From an uncultured Lachnospiraceae bacterium (GTDB lineage Bacteria > Bacillota_A > Clostridia > Lachnospirales > Lachnospiraceae): a DNA stretch of 64,000 nucleotides. Location: assembly GCA_951801245.1 (NCBI GenBank), contig CATOMC010000002.1:131724-195723 (forward strand), given 5' to 3'. A program made the position numbers and the translations under genes. Of the stretch, positions 42,173 through 51,883 are shown one piece after another. Position 1 is the first letter of the stretch. Each line of letters starts with the position of its first letter. The notes under the pieces are model-generated. The model saw nothing but the letters and a program-made list of their open reading frames with translations. It made no database searches and was not told where the DNA came from.

Positions 42173-43888
42173 ATGGCAACAAAAGCGTATTATCCCATTT
42201 CCGAAATTGGTGCTGGTAAGGCTGGTTTTTCCAAGACCCGTTCCATCATCGAGGCAGCATTTTACGGAAACAATGTAGTAAAGGTCAGCACCTTGAGAGA
42301 AGCTTATGAATTGGCAAAGAATTCACCTGGTACAGTAGTGACAGATATGCCGGTCAAAGACGGTGAGACGTTTGGTCTTCCTGCTGACGCTAAGGTTCTG
42401 TTATTCAATGACGGCGCAGTAACAGGCCGTTATGCAGCAGCACGTCGTATCAAGGGCGAGCCTGGTGTGGATGAGGCTAAGCTGGATAAAGTAGTTATGG
42501 ATGCAATCTATGAGACCCGTTGGAAAACCATGTATCATGCAGAGTGTTTCGTAGGTCTTGATTCTGAATTTATGGCTAAGGCACACCTCCTGATTCCGGA
42601 AGGGGAAGAGAACTTACTGTACAACTGGATGATCAACTTCCAGTATATGTCTGACGAGTATGTTAAGATGTACAAGAACTCCAAGCCGGTAGGCGATGGC
42701 AAAGAGCCTGATATCTATATTTTCTCCGATCCTCAGTGGGCACCTCATGAGGCTCCTGATGTGGACTATAGCTGCTTAAGCGATCCTCTGACACTGTGCT
42801 ACTTCGACACCAACGAGAACTGTGCGGCAATCCTTGGTATGAAGTATTTTGGTGAGCATAAGAAAGGTACTCTGACAATGGCATGGGCACTGGCTAACAG
42901 AAATGGTTACGCTTCCTGCCACGGTGGTCAGAAAGAGTACTCCTTAGAAGGCGGCAAGAAGTTCGTTGCTTCCGTATATGGTCTGTCAGGTTCCGGTAAG
43001 TCTACTCTGACACATGCAAAACATGACGGCAAGTATGACGCATTTGGCGGCATCAAAGTGCTTCACGATGATGCGTTTATCATCAACAGTGATACCTGTG
43101 CATCCATCGCTTTGGAGCCTACTTATTTTGATAAGACAGCAGATTACCCGACAGGATGTCCTGATAACGAGTATCTGTTATCTGCTCAGAACTGCTCCTG
43201 CACAATGGACAGCGAGGGCAAGATTCAGTTAGTAACAGAGGATATCAGAAACGGTAACGGTCGTGCAATCAAGTCTAAATTATGGTCTCCTAACCGTGTA
43301 GACAAGATTGACGCACCTGTTAATGCAATCTTCTGGATTATGAAGGATCCTACGATCCCGCCGGTTGTTAAGTTGAAAGGTTCCGCACTTGCATCCGTTA
43401 TGGGCGCGACACTGGCTACCAAGACATCTTCTGCAGAGCGTGTTGCTGCAGGTACCGATATGAATGCAATCCGTATCGTTCCTTATGCTAATCCGTTCAG
43501 AACGTATCCTCTGGTGAATGACTATGAGAAGTTCAAGAAGCTGGTGGAAGAGAAGAACGTTGACTGCTACATCGTTAACACAGGTGACTTCATGGGTCAC
43601 AAGTGCCAGAAAGAAGATACTCTTGGTATCTTAGAGACCATCGTAGAGGGCAAGGCTAAATTTGAGCAGTGGGGTCCTTTCGAAGACATCGAGATTATGA
43701 ATGACTGGAGCGGCAAGACAGGCGACTTCACACCTGACTTGAACGATGCAGATTACAAGGCTCAGTTAAAGAGTGCTCTGGAGACTCGTGTAAATGCGGT
43801 TAAGGGCTTTGCTGAGAAGAAGGAAGGCTATGATAAACTTCCTGACGAGGCACTGGAAGCATTGGAGAAGTTGGTGAATGCATTATAA
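42173..43888 (+). CDS. pckA: Phosphoenolpyruvate carboxykinase (ATP)
   Basis: The 571-residue enzyme interconverts oxaloacetate plus ATP and PEP plus CO2 plus ADP. It carries the kinase-1a P-loop GLSGSGKST (270-278), the kinase-2 VLHDDAFII, and the substrate loop with RIVPYANPFRTYP. The codon choice is strongly biased (Lys AAG, Gly GGT, Arg CGT), unlike neighbouring genes and typical of very high expression. In gut anaerobes it often runs toward oxaloacetate in fermentation. AAGGAGGAGA precedes the ATG. Sequence is somewhat divergent from the E. coli type but complete. Confidence 0.93.
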   Translation: MATKAYYPISEIGAGKAGFSKTRSIIEAAFYGNNVVKVSTLREAYELAKNSPGTVVTDMPVKDGETFGLPADAKVLLFNDGAVTGRYAAARRIKGEPGVDEAKLDKVVMDAIYETRWKTMYHAECFVGLDSEFMAKAHLLIPEGEENLLYNWMINFQYMSDEYVKMYKNSKPVGDGKEPDIYIFSDPQWAPHEAPDVDYSCLSDPLTLCYFDTNENCAAILGMKYFGEHKKGTLTMAWALANRNGYASCHGGQKEYSLEGGKKFVASVYGLSGSGKSTLTHAKHDGKYDAFGGIKVLHDDAFIINSDTCASIALEPTYFDKTADYPTGCPDNEYLLSAQNCSCTMDSEGKIQLVTEDIRNGNGRAIKSKLWSPNRVDKIDAPVNAIFWIMKDPTIPPVVKLKGSALASVMGATLATKTSSAERVAAGTDMNAIRIVPYANPFRTYPLVNDYEKFKKLVEEKNVDCYIVNTGDFMGHKCQKEDTLGILETIVEGKAKFEQWGPFEDIEIMNDWSGKTGDFTPDLNDADYKAQLKSALETRVNAVKGFAEKKEGYDKLPDEALEALEKLVNAL

Positions 43889-44009
43889 GGGAAGTAAATT
43901 CCTTCGGAATTAACTTCGCGAGTTTTGCTTTGCGAACTCGAATAAGCGGTGGGTTAACTTCGCTTCGTAAGATATGTTTTTAACAACCTCGGTTTGATGA
44001 ATAAAGTAG

Positions 44010-44041
44010 AAAGGGGAATCCATTTACGGATTCTCCTTTTT
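44010..44041 (+). terminator. Terminator of pckA
   Basis: AAGGGGAATCC (44011-44021) pairs with GGATTCTCCTTTT (44028-44040). Two small inverted repeats (AATTCC/GGAATT near 43896 and CGAGTT/AACTCG near 43919-43940) lie before it. Confidence 0.75.
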
Positions 44042-44153
44042 ATGGTATATCAATGTGTTGTGACGTAGAATATTTAACGATAATGTGAAGTGCTCTTAGA
44101 ATCGCTGCGGTTGGGCGGTGATTTTATGAGTATGGTGTGATGATAGTGTATGA

Positions 44154-44696
44154 TCAGTTGGCCTTGCAGTTTTTGCGGTGGGCTTTTAATTTTTTGACGG
44201 CCCAGGCATAGTGGCTGGAAGTACTGCTGATGAAGTAGGAGCCGAGGGGACTGTTGCCGACCCAGGGGAAAACTCCTTTGGTAAATAGTTCTTCATTTGA
44301 GAATGTCTCCGCTAACTGCATGACTTCCTGATGGGACTGTGCAAGCATTTCTTTGGCTTCTTCCAAGGTGGTATTCTGATGATTTTGCCAGAAAATCTCA
44401 TTCATCCTCCCGTAAGTTTTCCAGGTATAGGGACGGGGAAGAAAAGGTGCAGGGGTGCCGGCCTGGTTAGTGCTGACCCAGTGGAGCAAAAGCTGATGCC
44501 ATTCGTAGAGATGGATCAGGACATCCCTTAGGTTCTTGTCGCGCCGCCAGTGGGCTTCTTTCTTTTTCTCATCCGCGCTGAAATCAAAAGGTGTGGAAAG
44601 TTCTTTTTCGGATAATCCCGCAATCAACTGGTTCATCTGTTCGTAGTTCTCGGCTGCTGCACTCAGCAATTCTGTTTTTGTGGTTGGTCTGCTCAT
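44154..44696 (-). CDS. ClbS/DfsB-family four-helix protein
   Basis: The 180-residue protein fits the ClbS/DfsB family (DinB-like fold): MSRPTTKTELLSAAAENYEQM, NLRDVLIHLYEWHQLLLHWV, PYTWKTYGRMNEIFW, and SSTSSHYAWAVKKLKAH. ClbS of pks-positive E. coli protects against colibactin by opening its cyclopropane; most family members have unknown substrates. GAGGGAAT precedes the ATG. It lies downstream of a WYL regulator gene on the same strand and is probably controlled by or with it. Confidence 0.85.
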   Translation of the reverse strand: MSRPTTKTELLSAAAENYEQMNQLIAGLSEKELSTPFDFSADEKKKEAHWRRDKNLRDVLIHLYEWHQLLLHWVSTNQAGTPAPFLPRPYTWKTYGRMNEIFWQNHQNTTLEEAKEMLAQSHQEVMQLAETFSNEELFTKGVFPWVGNSPLGSYFISSTSSHYAWAVKKLKAHRKNCKAN

Positions 44697-44800
44697 ATGA
44701 ATTCCCTCTTTTCTCAGATTGTTTTCTTTTCAGGATTCTCCTGAATCGTGATTTCTGATTTCATCATAACACAGATAACCTGACAATATGTGTCAGGGTT

Positions 44801-45694
44801 TCAGATTTTATTTTTTTCGAAAATGAGTTTGGCCTGTTCGGCAAGAGCTTGTTTCAAATGTGAAGGCGCAAGAACCGCCACATTTGGCCCGAAGGAGAGC
44901 AGAAAGCCGATCAGCCAGTTGTCCTCAGGCACTTTTGCCTGCACCAGAAGGGTTCCGTCATCTTGTATGGCTACCTGCGCCGGGTCAAATTCATCATAGA
45001 CACGGTAGGCCATCTCACCGGGAAAAGAAAGAGTGACTTCCTGTTCAACGGGAGAAGAATCGCAGGATTCCGGAAAGGGGCCGCATGTGAAGCTTTCGTC
45101 CAAAAGTTCCAGATGCAGGATGCGGCTTAGTTTGAACAGACGGAAATCTTGTTTTACGGTACAGTAGGATTTCAGATACCAGGCATGTCCTTTGTAAAAC
45201 AATTTTAAGGGATAAATGGTCCGCTTTGTATTGTGCATGGAAGAAGCGGCATATGTGATTTTGGTGCATCGGTGCTGCAGGATAGCTGTTTTCAGCAATT
45301 CGAATTTGGCATTGTCACCCGGTTTATCACCCCATCTTGAGAAATCTACCTCTAGCCAGTCATCCGAGCGGAGTTTAAACAGGGCGGAGAGTTTCTGGAG
45401 GATCAGAGAATTATCGGTATCCGGGGCGGTGTGAACACCTTGCAGAGCCGTCAGGATTTCCTGTTTCTCCTGTTCTGAGAACATCGTCCGGTCCAGGACA
45501 AAGTCATCCATCAGACAGATACCGCCGTCGCGTCCAGGTTCGGCAAAGACCGGTATCCCGGCGCTGCTTAAGGCATCAATATCCCGGTATATGGTCCTGA
45601 CAGATACCTCCAGTTCCCTGGCCAGTTCCGGGGCAGTGGAGCGGCCCTTTTGCAATAAATGATATATGATTTTAAATAATCGGCCTTCTTTCAT
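44801..45694 (-). CDS. YafY-type HTH/WYL-domain transcriptional regulator
   Basis: The 297-residue protein has an N-terminal HTH_11 winged helix (residues 1-60: STAPELARELEVSVRTIYRDIDALSSAGIPV) and a WYL domain (about 135-215: RTIYPLKLFYKGHAWYLKSYC), then a C-terminal WCX-like part. WYL regulators sense small ligands or nucleic acids, often in stress and defence. GGAGAAAG lies before the ATG. The ClbS/DfsB-like gene 104 bases downstream is the likely target or operon partner. Confidence 0.9.
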   Translation of the reverse strand: MKEGRLFKIIYHLLQKGRSTAPELARELEVSVRTIYRDIDALSSAGIPVFAEPGRDGGICLMDDFVLDRTMFSEQEKQEILTALQGVHTAPDTDNSLILQKLSALFKLRSDDWLEVDFSRWGDKPGDNAKFELLKTAILQHRCTKITYAASSMHNTKRTIYPLKLFYKGHAWYLKSYCTVKQDFRLFKLSRILHLELLDESFTCGPFPESCDSSPVEQEVTLSFPGEMAYRVYDEFDPAQVAIQDDGTLLVQAKVPEDNWLIGFLLSFGPNVAVLAPSHLKQALAEQAKLIFEKNKI

Positions 45695-45717
45695 GGCGCT
45701 TTCTCCGTTTCTTTACT

Positions 45718-45875
45718 AGCTGTAATCCAATGCAACTTCAGAAGAATTACGAAGTAATTCTTGGGACGCAGAGTGCTGACTCTGTTTTCATTGAATTAAA
45801 GCCACAGAAGCTGTAATCCAATGCAATTTCAGAAGAATTACGAAGTAATTCTTGGGACGCAGAGTGCTGACTCTG
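45718..45875. repeat. Two 67-bp direct repeats with two inverted repeats each
   Basis: Unit 1 (45718-45784) and unit 2 (45809-45875) are almost identical (one C/T change seen) with a 91-base period. Each contains AGAATTAC-gaa-GTAATTCT and CAGAGT-gctg-ACTCTG; in unit 2 the second extends to GGACGCAGAGT/ACTCTGCGTCC. They lie upstream of the WYL regulator gene on the minus strand and could be operators or a small palindromic repeat family. Confidence 0.7.
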
Positions 45876-45991
45876 CGTCCATTGTACCATAAACACCATG
45901 TTTTTTGACCCGAAGTAAATTATTATCTTTCAGACGAACGTGTATAATGTAACGAATCAATAAATTCGAAACCTACCAAAATATGATTCTA

Positions 45992-46020
45992 TTGACAGTA
46001 TACCATAAAAGAGGTATATT
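45992..46020 (+). promoter_or_regulatory. Promoter of the DUF3796-HTH operon
   Basis: TTGACA (45992-45997), 17 bases, TATATT (46015-46020). A GTATACCATAAAAGAGGTATA stretch with dyad character overlaps the spacer and may be an autoregulatory site. Confidence 0.7.
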
Positions 46021-46065
46021 TGTATCAATTAGAGACAAATATATCACTATATGGAGGATAAAAAT

Positions 46066-46869
46066 ATGAAAAAGAATGAAATAAAGGAATTCGTCATATC
46101 AGGAATCGTATGTATCGTTCTTTTGGCTGCATCAGTTTGGTATTCACTAAAGTACAATGAAGCACGCCTGGTAGTGCCGACAGACTGGAAAACATATAGG
46201 TTTGATCCGAAGGATATACCTATGATTATCTCAATTGTATTGACAATCGTATATATATGTTATTTGTCTGTTCGGCTGGGAGAGGTGGGTAAAAGGAAAG
46301 TTCTTGAGACAAACAGAACACGTAGACTGAATCCCAGACTTGGCTTTCTGGGTTTCCTCGGATTCCTTGGTTTTCTGGGTTCTTGGACCCGGTTTGTATT
46401 TTTCGGTTTCTTTGGTTTTTTCTATGAAGGTAAAATGTCTTTTACTTTAATGGATGAGAGGTTCAGGGAAAATCAAAGGAATGCACAGCTTGCGGCGCTA
46501 AAGGTATCTTTTGTAGTCATTGTAATTGCTTTATTTTTTGTCTCATTCGGCGGACAGTTTATGAGTGTGGAATATTTGTTTCATGTGGTGCACATTTTGC
46601 TTGCCGTATCCATTGCGCTTGCGGTGTTTTTAAGTGAATATCTGCTCTATCGCTACGATCATGATGAGTACAATTTTGATGAGCATGTTAACGCGGCCCG
46701 GATGGAAGACCACTATGATGAGTGTAAATATGACAGCCACAGTGAAAAGAGCGGATATGACAGCCGCTATGATAAGAGTGAATATGACAGCCACAGTGAA
46801 AAGAGCGGATATGACAGTCACTATGATAAGCGCGAGTATGACAACAGAGTTGATATGAAGGAATCATGA
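46066..46869 (+). CDS. DUF3796-family membrane protein with tandem-repeat tail
   Basis: The start at 46066 has GGAGG 8 bases upstream. The 267-residue protein has helices at about 8-28, 45-65, and two more at about 145-190. The block [17 protein letters not shown] followed by [14 protein letters not shown] is the hallmark of DUF3796. The tail (about 220-267) is made of tandem 18-residue repeats ([18 protein letters not shown]), an unusual charged extension. The gene overlaps the following HTH gene by four bases (ATGA), a layout common for this pair. Function unknown. Confidence 0.8.
   Translation: MKKNEIKEFVISGIVCIVLLAASVWYSLKYNEARLVVPTDWKTYRFDPKDIPMIISIVLTIVYICYLSVRLGEVGKRKVLETNRTRRLNPRLGFLGFLGFLGFLGSWTRFVFFGFFGFFYEGKMSFTLMDERFRENQRNAQLAALKVSFVVIVIALFFVSFGGQFMSVEYLFHVVHILLAVSIALAVFLSEYLLYRYDHDEYNFDEHVNAARMEDHYDECKYDSHSEKSGYDSRYDKSEYDSHSEKSGYDSHYDKREYDNRVDMKES
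46731..46838 (+). repeat. 54-bp tandem repeat in the DUF3796 gene tail
   Basis: Two units code for [11 protein letters not shown](S)xYDK(S/R)E; each half-unit is also similar to the other. The period keeps the frame. Unit boundaries are approximate. Confidence 0.65.
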
Positions 46870-47078
46870 ATATGGCAGAGTTTGAGTGTAGGTTGAAAAA
46901 ATATCGTCTGTTAAAAGAATTGACGCAGGAGCAGTTGGCCGATTTGGTAGGAGTCCGCAGAGAAACGATCATGCGGCTTGAAAAGGCACAGTACAATCCT
47001 TCATTAAAATTGGCGATAGATATTTCCAGAGTCGTGGAGGCGCCGATTGAGGAATTGTTTATTTTCCCTGAATCATAG
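46866..47078 (+). CDS. Small Xre-family HTH regulator
   Basis: The 70-residue protein is almost only a helix-turn-helix ([43 protein letters not shown]) with the C-terminal [10 protein letters not shown] common to this group. Its ATG overlaps the TGA of the DUF3796 gene, so translation is coupled. Such pairs are thought to be a regulator and its membrane partner. Confidence 0.9.
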   Translation: MNMAEFECRLKKYRLLKELTQEQLADLVGVRRETIMRLEKAQYNPSLKLAIDISRVVEAPIEELFIFPES

Positions 47079-47231
47079 AGTTTGTTTTGAACCGGAATGC
47101 GGCGCGCTTATTCCTGTGCCTAAAATTTTACAACTTTTCATTTCTTTTATGCGATAAATGGGGTAGGATAAAAGTAACAGCTAATCCATGTGCGGTAACC
47201 GGCATGGGAGCATTGGGAGAGGAGAGAAGTA

Positions 47232-48170
47232 ATGACCCCGGATATACTGCAGGGAATCAAAGATAACGTAGAAAAAGTCATTATCGGAAAGAGCACCGTT
47301 ATCAACTTATTGCTCACGGCACTGGTGGCAGGAGGACATGTGCTGCTTGAGGATGTGCCGGGTACGGGTAAGACGCAGCTTGCCAAGGCATTAGCCAGAT
47401 CCATGGATTTTACTTTTGGACGGATTCAGTTCACCCCGGATCTTCTGCCAAGTGATGTGACGGGTCTTTCTGTGTATCATAAAGAACAGGAGACATTTAT
47501 CTTCCGGGAAGGGCCGGTGTTTGCGAATCTGCTCTTGGCCGACGAGATCAATCGTGCCACGCCGCGTACCCAGTCCAGTCTTTTGGAATGTATGGGGGAA
47601 GGACAGGTGACGGTGGACGGTGTGACTAGAGTATTGGAGATGCCGTTCTTTGTCATAGCAACGCAGAATCCGGTGGAGACATTGGGATGTTTTCCGCTTC
47701 CGGAGGCGCAGATGGATCGTTTCCTGCTAAAGATCAGTATGGGCACGTTGGACAAAGCGCAGGAACGGCAGATGTTAGACCGGTATATTCATGCAAGGCC
47801 GCTTGAGGAAATCGGGGCGGTGGCTTCGGCAGAGGAGATCAAAGGCTTGCAGGAGCAATGTCAGGCTGTATATGTGCATGCTGATTTGAGGGATTATATG
47901 GTAAATCTGGTGCAGGCCACCAGGCAGGGAGATCAGGCGGCAGGAGTCAGTCCCAGAGGAACGCTTGCACTTTTACGGGCATCTCAGGGTTGGGCTTTGC
48001 TTTGTGGGCGTGACTTTGTGGTGCCGGAGGACATTAAACAGGTGGCTGTGCCGGTACTGGCGCACAGGCTGTTGTCCGTCTATGGCAGTGAGCAGTCTAA
48101 TACGGAAATAATACGGGGGCTTTTGCAGAGTGTGGCACTGCCAACGGAAGACTGGTCACGTCATGATTAG
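47232..48170 (+). CDS. MoxR-family AAA+ ATPase
   Basis: The 312-residue protein has Walker A GTGKT (44-48) in LLEDVPGTGKTQLAKA, Walker B LLADEINRATPRTQSSLLECM, and the sensor ATQNPVETLG. MoxR ATPases act with DUF58 and membrane proteins as chaperone-like systems for assembly of surface or enzyme complexes. GAGAGGAGAG precedes the ATG. The next two genes form the classic MoxR-DUF58-membrane operon by overlaps. Confidence 0.93.
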   Translation: MTPDILQGIKDNVEKVIIGKSTVINLLLTALVAGGHVLLEDVPGTGKTQLAKALARSMDFTFGRIQFTPDLLPSDVTGLSVYHKEQETFIFREGPVFANLLLADEINRATPRTQSSLLECMGEGQVTVDGVTRVLEMPFFVIATQNPVETLGCFPLPEAQMDRFLLKISMGTLDKAQERQMLDRYIHARPLEEIGAVASAEEIKGLQEQCQAVYVHADLRDYMVNLVQATRQGDQAAGVSPRGTLALLRASQGWALLCGRDFVVPEDIKQVAVPVLAHRLLSVYGSEQSNTEIIRGLLQSVALPTEDWSRHD

Positions 48171-49254
48171 CGTATTTCTCATTGGGCTGGTGCTTTTTGT
48201 GATAAGCTGGTATCTGGTGTATGCAAAAGTCTGGAAGAAAAATCTGCAGTGCACGCTCTGGTTTAGAGAGGAGTATGTGTATGCGGGTGAGCAGGCTCAT
48301 ATCATAGAACAAATTGAGAATCATAAGAGGATGCCGGTTCCTGTACTGGAAATTGCCTTTCGGATAGACAAGGGCGTGGTATTTACGCAGATGGAAAATG
48401 CGATGATCAGTGACTATTTATATAAAAGAGATATTTTTTCTCTGTTAGGTCATCAGCGCATCAAAAGGGAGATCAGCATAGAATGCAGGCACCGGGGGTA
48501 TTATCCGGTAGAGCAATTAGAGCTTCGCAGCTTTTCTCTGTTTTATGATAAAAAGTATGCCGGGGAACAGAGTGTACAGACGGCACTTTGTGTGTATGCA
48601 AAGCGGGTGGATGTTTCCCATATTCTGATAGATTGTGAGCGCCTGATGGGGACGTTGGAGTGTGCCAAAAGACTTTATGAGGATCCCTTTGCTTTTCATG
48701 CCATCAGGGAGTATACGTCAACGGACCCCATGCGGACGATCAACTGGAAGGCCAGTGCCAAAACAGGGGAAATGATGGTCAATACCTATGATTCTACCCT
48801 CACACAGAAAGTGATGATTTATCTGGATGTGGAGGATCGGGGAATCTATAGACAGGAATATCTGATTGAAGAGGGTATCAGCGTAGCGGCCTGTCTGTCG
48901 CAGCGGCTGATCGGCCAGGGCGTGGAAGTGGGTATCAGCGTCAATCTTTTGACGGACAGGCGCATAGAACCTGTGGCGGCGCACAGCGGGCAGCTTCGTA
49001 AGATTGAACAGTTATTGTGCCAGATCGGTGCCGCCAGTCAGACGATGGCGTACGAGAATATATTGGAGGAACTGCCAGCGGATGCTTTTCCGGTTTTTAT
49101 TACGAGGGACGGGAAACGGAATCAGGAAAAGATGGAGCGGTTTTTGCAGGATCAATATGGATTGTGGGTATATCTGCAGGATGCCAGTGACCGGATAGAA
49201 GTCAGTACGGGAAGGAATCTGCACTGTGTGGTGAGGGAGGTGACAGCGTATTGA
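48163..49254 (+). CDS. DUF58-domain protein
   Basis: The start at 48163 overlaps the MoxR gene by 8 bases; an open start at 48130 lies inside it and is unlikely. The 363-residue protein has one N-terminal membrane helix and a DUF58/vWA-like region with the family motif REYTSTDPMRTINWKASAKTGEMMV, broken here for space. It is the standard partner of MoxR. The end overlaps the next gene by four bases. Confidence 0.9.
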   Translation: MISVFLIGLVLFVISWYLVYAKVWKKNLQCTLWFREEYVYAGEQAHIIEQIENHKRMPVPVLEIAFRIDKGVVFTQMENAMISDYLYKRDIFSLLGHQRIKREISIECRHRGYYPVEQLELRSFSLFYDKKYAGEQSVQTALCVYAKRVDVSHILIDCERLMGTLECAKRLYEDPFAFHAIREYTSTDPMRTINWKASAKTGEMMVNTYDSTLTQKVMIYLDVEDRGIYRQEYLIEEGISVAACLSQRLIGQGVEVGISVNLLTDRRIEPVAAHSGQLRKIEQLLCQIGAASQTMAYENILEELPADAFPVFITRDGKRNQEKMERFLQDQYGLWVYLQDASDRIEVSTGRNLHCVVREVTAY

Positions 49255-50489
49255 GAAAGCGGGCAAAACAGATTCTGGGATGGGGTCATGGAAGCGTCTT
49301 GCTGTCCATCGTCTCACCGATTGTGTACGGACTGGCCATTCAGGGAGAAGCAGCGTATGAGATGGGGATAGTATGGCTTCTCAATCTGCTGATCCTTCCG
49401 ATGATTGTGGTCACAGATCTTTTGCTTCGAAGGTGTAGGCAGATGGGCAGTTATCTTTTTCTTGCCGCTTTGTGTGTGGCTGTGGTAAATCTGGCTTGCT
49501 GGAGGCTGCATGGGTTTGTGGGGGAAGAAGAGCTTATGGATGTGGGCGCCGGTGTGGTGGTCATTCTGGTGTTGGAATCTGTTCTCGTCTTTGTGGAGCG
49601 TATACTGATCAGGCTGTATGATAAAAAAAGTGAGGACAGGCAGGAAGAGAATCCGGACTGGCGGCCCAGGGAGAGTATGCTCACCTGCCCGAAAATAGGG
49701 TATACAGCCGTACTTGTATTTGCTTATGGAGTAGGGAAATTCTGCAACAATCCGCCTCTTTGCGATATTGCATTCGGCCTGATACCGGTGTATCTGTGTA
49801 TCACCTTCTGGTATGATTATCTGGATAAAACGGAAGAATATCTGTCTATGAATAAACGGGTATGCAATCTGCCCAGGAAACGTCTGTATGGCATTAACGG
49901 CGGCGTTTGTCTTGGTTTCCTGACGGGAATCGTGTGTCTGGCCATTCTTTCTGGCATGACAGCCAGCCATCGGAATTATCAGGACATTCGGGGACTTCTC
50001 AAGGGGGAGGTGGATATCTTCGGGGAGTCTTATATGCAGTTGTGGGAGGAACTTACCATAGAGCCGGGAGGAAAGAAGGGCATCCCCTATATGATGGAAG
50101 CAGGAAGGCCGGCGGCCTGGATCGAGATGTTTGAAAAAGGAGCGGCAGCGGCGGCAGTTGTTCTGACTGTCTTACTTGGTATGTATGGACTTCGTAAAAT
50201 GGCCGGCCTTTTTCGGGACACATTTGATGAAAACGGTGACCTGGTGGAGAATCTTTATGAGGAACAGGACATGACGGAACGCATAAGAACCACACGCATC
50301 TTTCAAGAAAGGATGACAGAGGCAGAGCGGGTCCGCAGACAGTACCGCCGTACCATCCGCAAATATCGAAAGGACCGGCCGGGGCAGCATGAGACACCTT
50401 ACGAGATCGAAAAGGGTGCCGGAATAGCCGGGACGCAGGAGGGGCAGCAGCTTCATGAAGTATATGAGCGGGCACGTTATCATGTTTAA
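49251..50489 (+). CDS. Membrane protein of the MoxR operon (DUF4129-like C-terminus)
   Basis: The start is TTG at 49251, supported by GGGAGGTGA directly upstream and by coupling to the DUF58 stop. The 412-residue protein has around seven hydrophobic helices in two groups (about 15-120 and 145-240), a further helix near 290-315, and a basic, helical C-terminal cytoplasmic part rich in RRQYRRTIRKYRK. It lacks the transglutaminase domain that often ends such operons. The DUF4129-like relation rests on its place and tail. Confidence 0.6.
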   Translation: MRKRAKQILGWGHGSVLLSIVSPIVYGLAIQGEAAYEMGIVWLLNLLILPMIVVTDLLLRRCRQMGSYLFLAALCVAVVNLACWRLHGFVGEEELMDVGAGVVVILVLESVLVFVERILIRLYDKKSEDRQEENPDWRPRESMLTCPKIGYTAVLVFAYGVGKFCNNPPLCDIAFGLIPVYLCITFWYDYLDKTEEYLSMNKRVCNLPRKRLYGINGGVCLGFLTGIVCLAILSGMTASHRNYQDIRGLLKGEVDIFGESYMQLWEELTIEPGGKKGIPYMMEAGRPAAWIEMFEKGAAAAAVVLTVLLGMYGLRKMAGLFRDTFDENGDLVENLYEEQDMTERIRTTRIFQERMTEAERVRRQYRRTIRKYRKDRPGQHETPYEIEKGAGIAGTQEGQQLHEVYERARYHV

Positions 50490-50498
50490 CAGACAGGG

Positions 50499-50535
50499 AA
50501 AAGGGGAAGTTTTAAAATGTTGCTTCCCTTTTATG
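50499..50535 (+). terminator. Terminator of the MoxR operon
   Basis: AAAAGGGGAAG (50499-50509) pairs with CTTCCCTTTT (50523-50532). Confidence 0.7.
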
Positions 50536-50599
50536 GAATTTTAAGATACAATGAAAGAAGATATTGCATTTATTTGACCTGACGGAAGGAGAATGCGGA

Positions 50600-51883
50600 T
50601 TGAAGATTGGGACTAGAATACTGCTTGTGTTTTCCATGTCTGTGAACCTTATTCTGGCAGGTGCATTGACAGGCTGTGGGTCAGCCGGACAGCAGGTGGT
50701 TGTACAACAGCCCCGCAGAGAAACACAAGAAGCCATGGAAGCAGTGGATCTCACGCTTCCGGAGCAGATAGAAACGAATGAGACGACAGATGTCACGATT
50801 CATGAACAGATGGAAATGGCAGATGCGCCAGTGGAAACAGACTGGCGGGATGCCATGGAAGCACTGCTCAATGATATGTACGGAGACTATATGGAGGAAG
50901 GCGGAGAAATCGCCTTTGTGCCGAACGGGACCCTGATAGACGGTATCTACAATGAAAATATCTATAATGGCATCCGTATGTATGCGCTGGCTGCCGGTGT
51001 TTCTTTTTCCTATTACGGAGTGGAAGAGGGGACATTAGATTACCGGGAGGCCATTATCCATGCGGTGGACAACCAGGCGAAAGTGGTGGTCTGTGCCGGA
51101 GAGGATTTCCAGGAAGTGATTGGCGAACTGCAGGATGTTTATCCGCAGGTTTCATTTCTTCTGATCGACGGGGCGCCGGTGGATGAGTCCGGAGAAACGA
51201 TGGCAATAGCGGATAATGTACATTGTGTTACGTTTCGGGAAGAACAGGCCGGATATCTGGCCGGTTACATGGCCGTTGCGGAAGGATACCGCCGGCTTGG
51301 GTTTATCGGCGGCGTGGAATCGACACCGGTGATTCGGTATGGATATGGTTATCTGCAGGGAATTGATGATGCGGCAAGCCAGTTAGAGATAGATGATGTG
51401 TCGGTCAGATACTGGTATGCAGGCACTTATTTACCGGGAGAGGAAATTCGTAAGAAGGCTCTGGACTGGTACGGGGACGGTACGGAAATTATATTTGCCT
51501 GTGGAGGCCGGTTATATGAATCCGTGCTGGAAGCGGCAGAAGAGAAAGACGGTATCATGATCGGCGCCGATATGGATCAGTGCCGGGAATCAGAAAGGAT
51601 TTTGACCAGCGCAGTCAAAGACCTGGCAAATGCGGTCATCATTTCTCTGGATGATTATTATGCCGCAGGCGGTCAGTGGTCGGAGATGTTTGCAGGCAAT
51701 GAACAGCGCTGCGGTGCAAAAGAAAACTGCACGAGACTGCCTGTATTGAACACGGACTGGAGATTTGAGAATGTTTCGACAGATGAGTATTATGAAGTAT
51801 TTCATCGAGTCAGGAGAGGGGAAATAGAAGTGTCGGATGTGGTAGATGTAAGGCCGCAGGTGTCCGTCATGGTGGAATATTGA
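50600..51883 (+). CDS. BMP/PBP1-like substrate-binding lipoprotein
   Basis: The start is TTG at 50600 with GAAGGAGA 7 bases before; an upstream TTG at 50564 lacks a site. The 427-residue protein has a lipobox LTGC near residue 26, an acidic linker, and a periplasmic-binding-protein type I domain of the BMP (PnrA-like) family: GTLIDGIYNENIYNGIRMYA, VVVCAGEDFQEVI, FREEQAGYLAGYMA, LGFIGGVESTPVIRYGYGY. Relatives bind nucleosides for ABC import. No permease or ATPase gene follows, so it may act with distant components or as a sensor. Confidence 0.8.
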   Translation: MKIGTRILLVFSMSVNLILAGALTGCGSAGQQVVVQQPRRETQEAMEAVDLTLPEQIETNETTDVTIHEQMEMADAPVETDWRDAMEALLNDMYGDYMEEGGEIAFVPNGTLIDGIYNENIYNGIRMYALAAGVSFSYYGVEEGTLDYREAIIHAVDNQAKVVVCAGEDFQEVIGELQDVYPQVSFLLIDGAPVDESGETMAIADNVHCVTFREEQAGYLAGYMAVAEGYRRLGFIGGVESTPVIRYGYGYLQGIDDAASQLEIDDVSVRYWYAGTYLPGEEIRKKALDWYGDGTEIIFACGGRLYESVLEAAEEKDGIMIGADMDQCRESERILTSAVKDLANAVIISLDDYYAAGGQWSEMFAGNEQRCGAKENCTRLPVLNTDWRFENVSTDEYYEVFHRVRRGEIEVSDVVDVRPQVSVMVEY

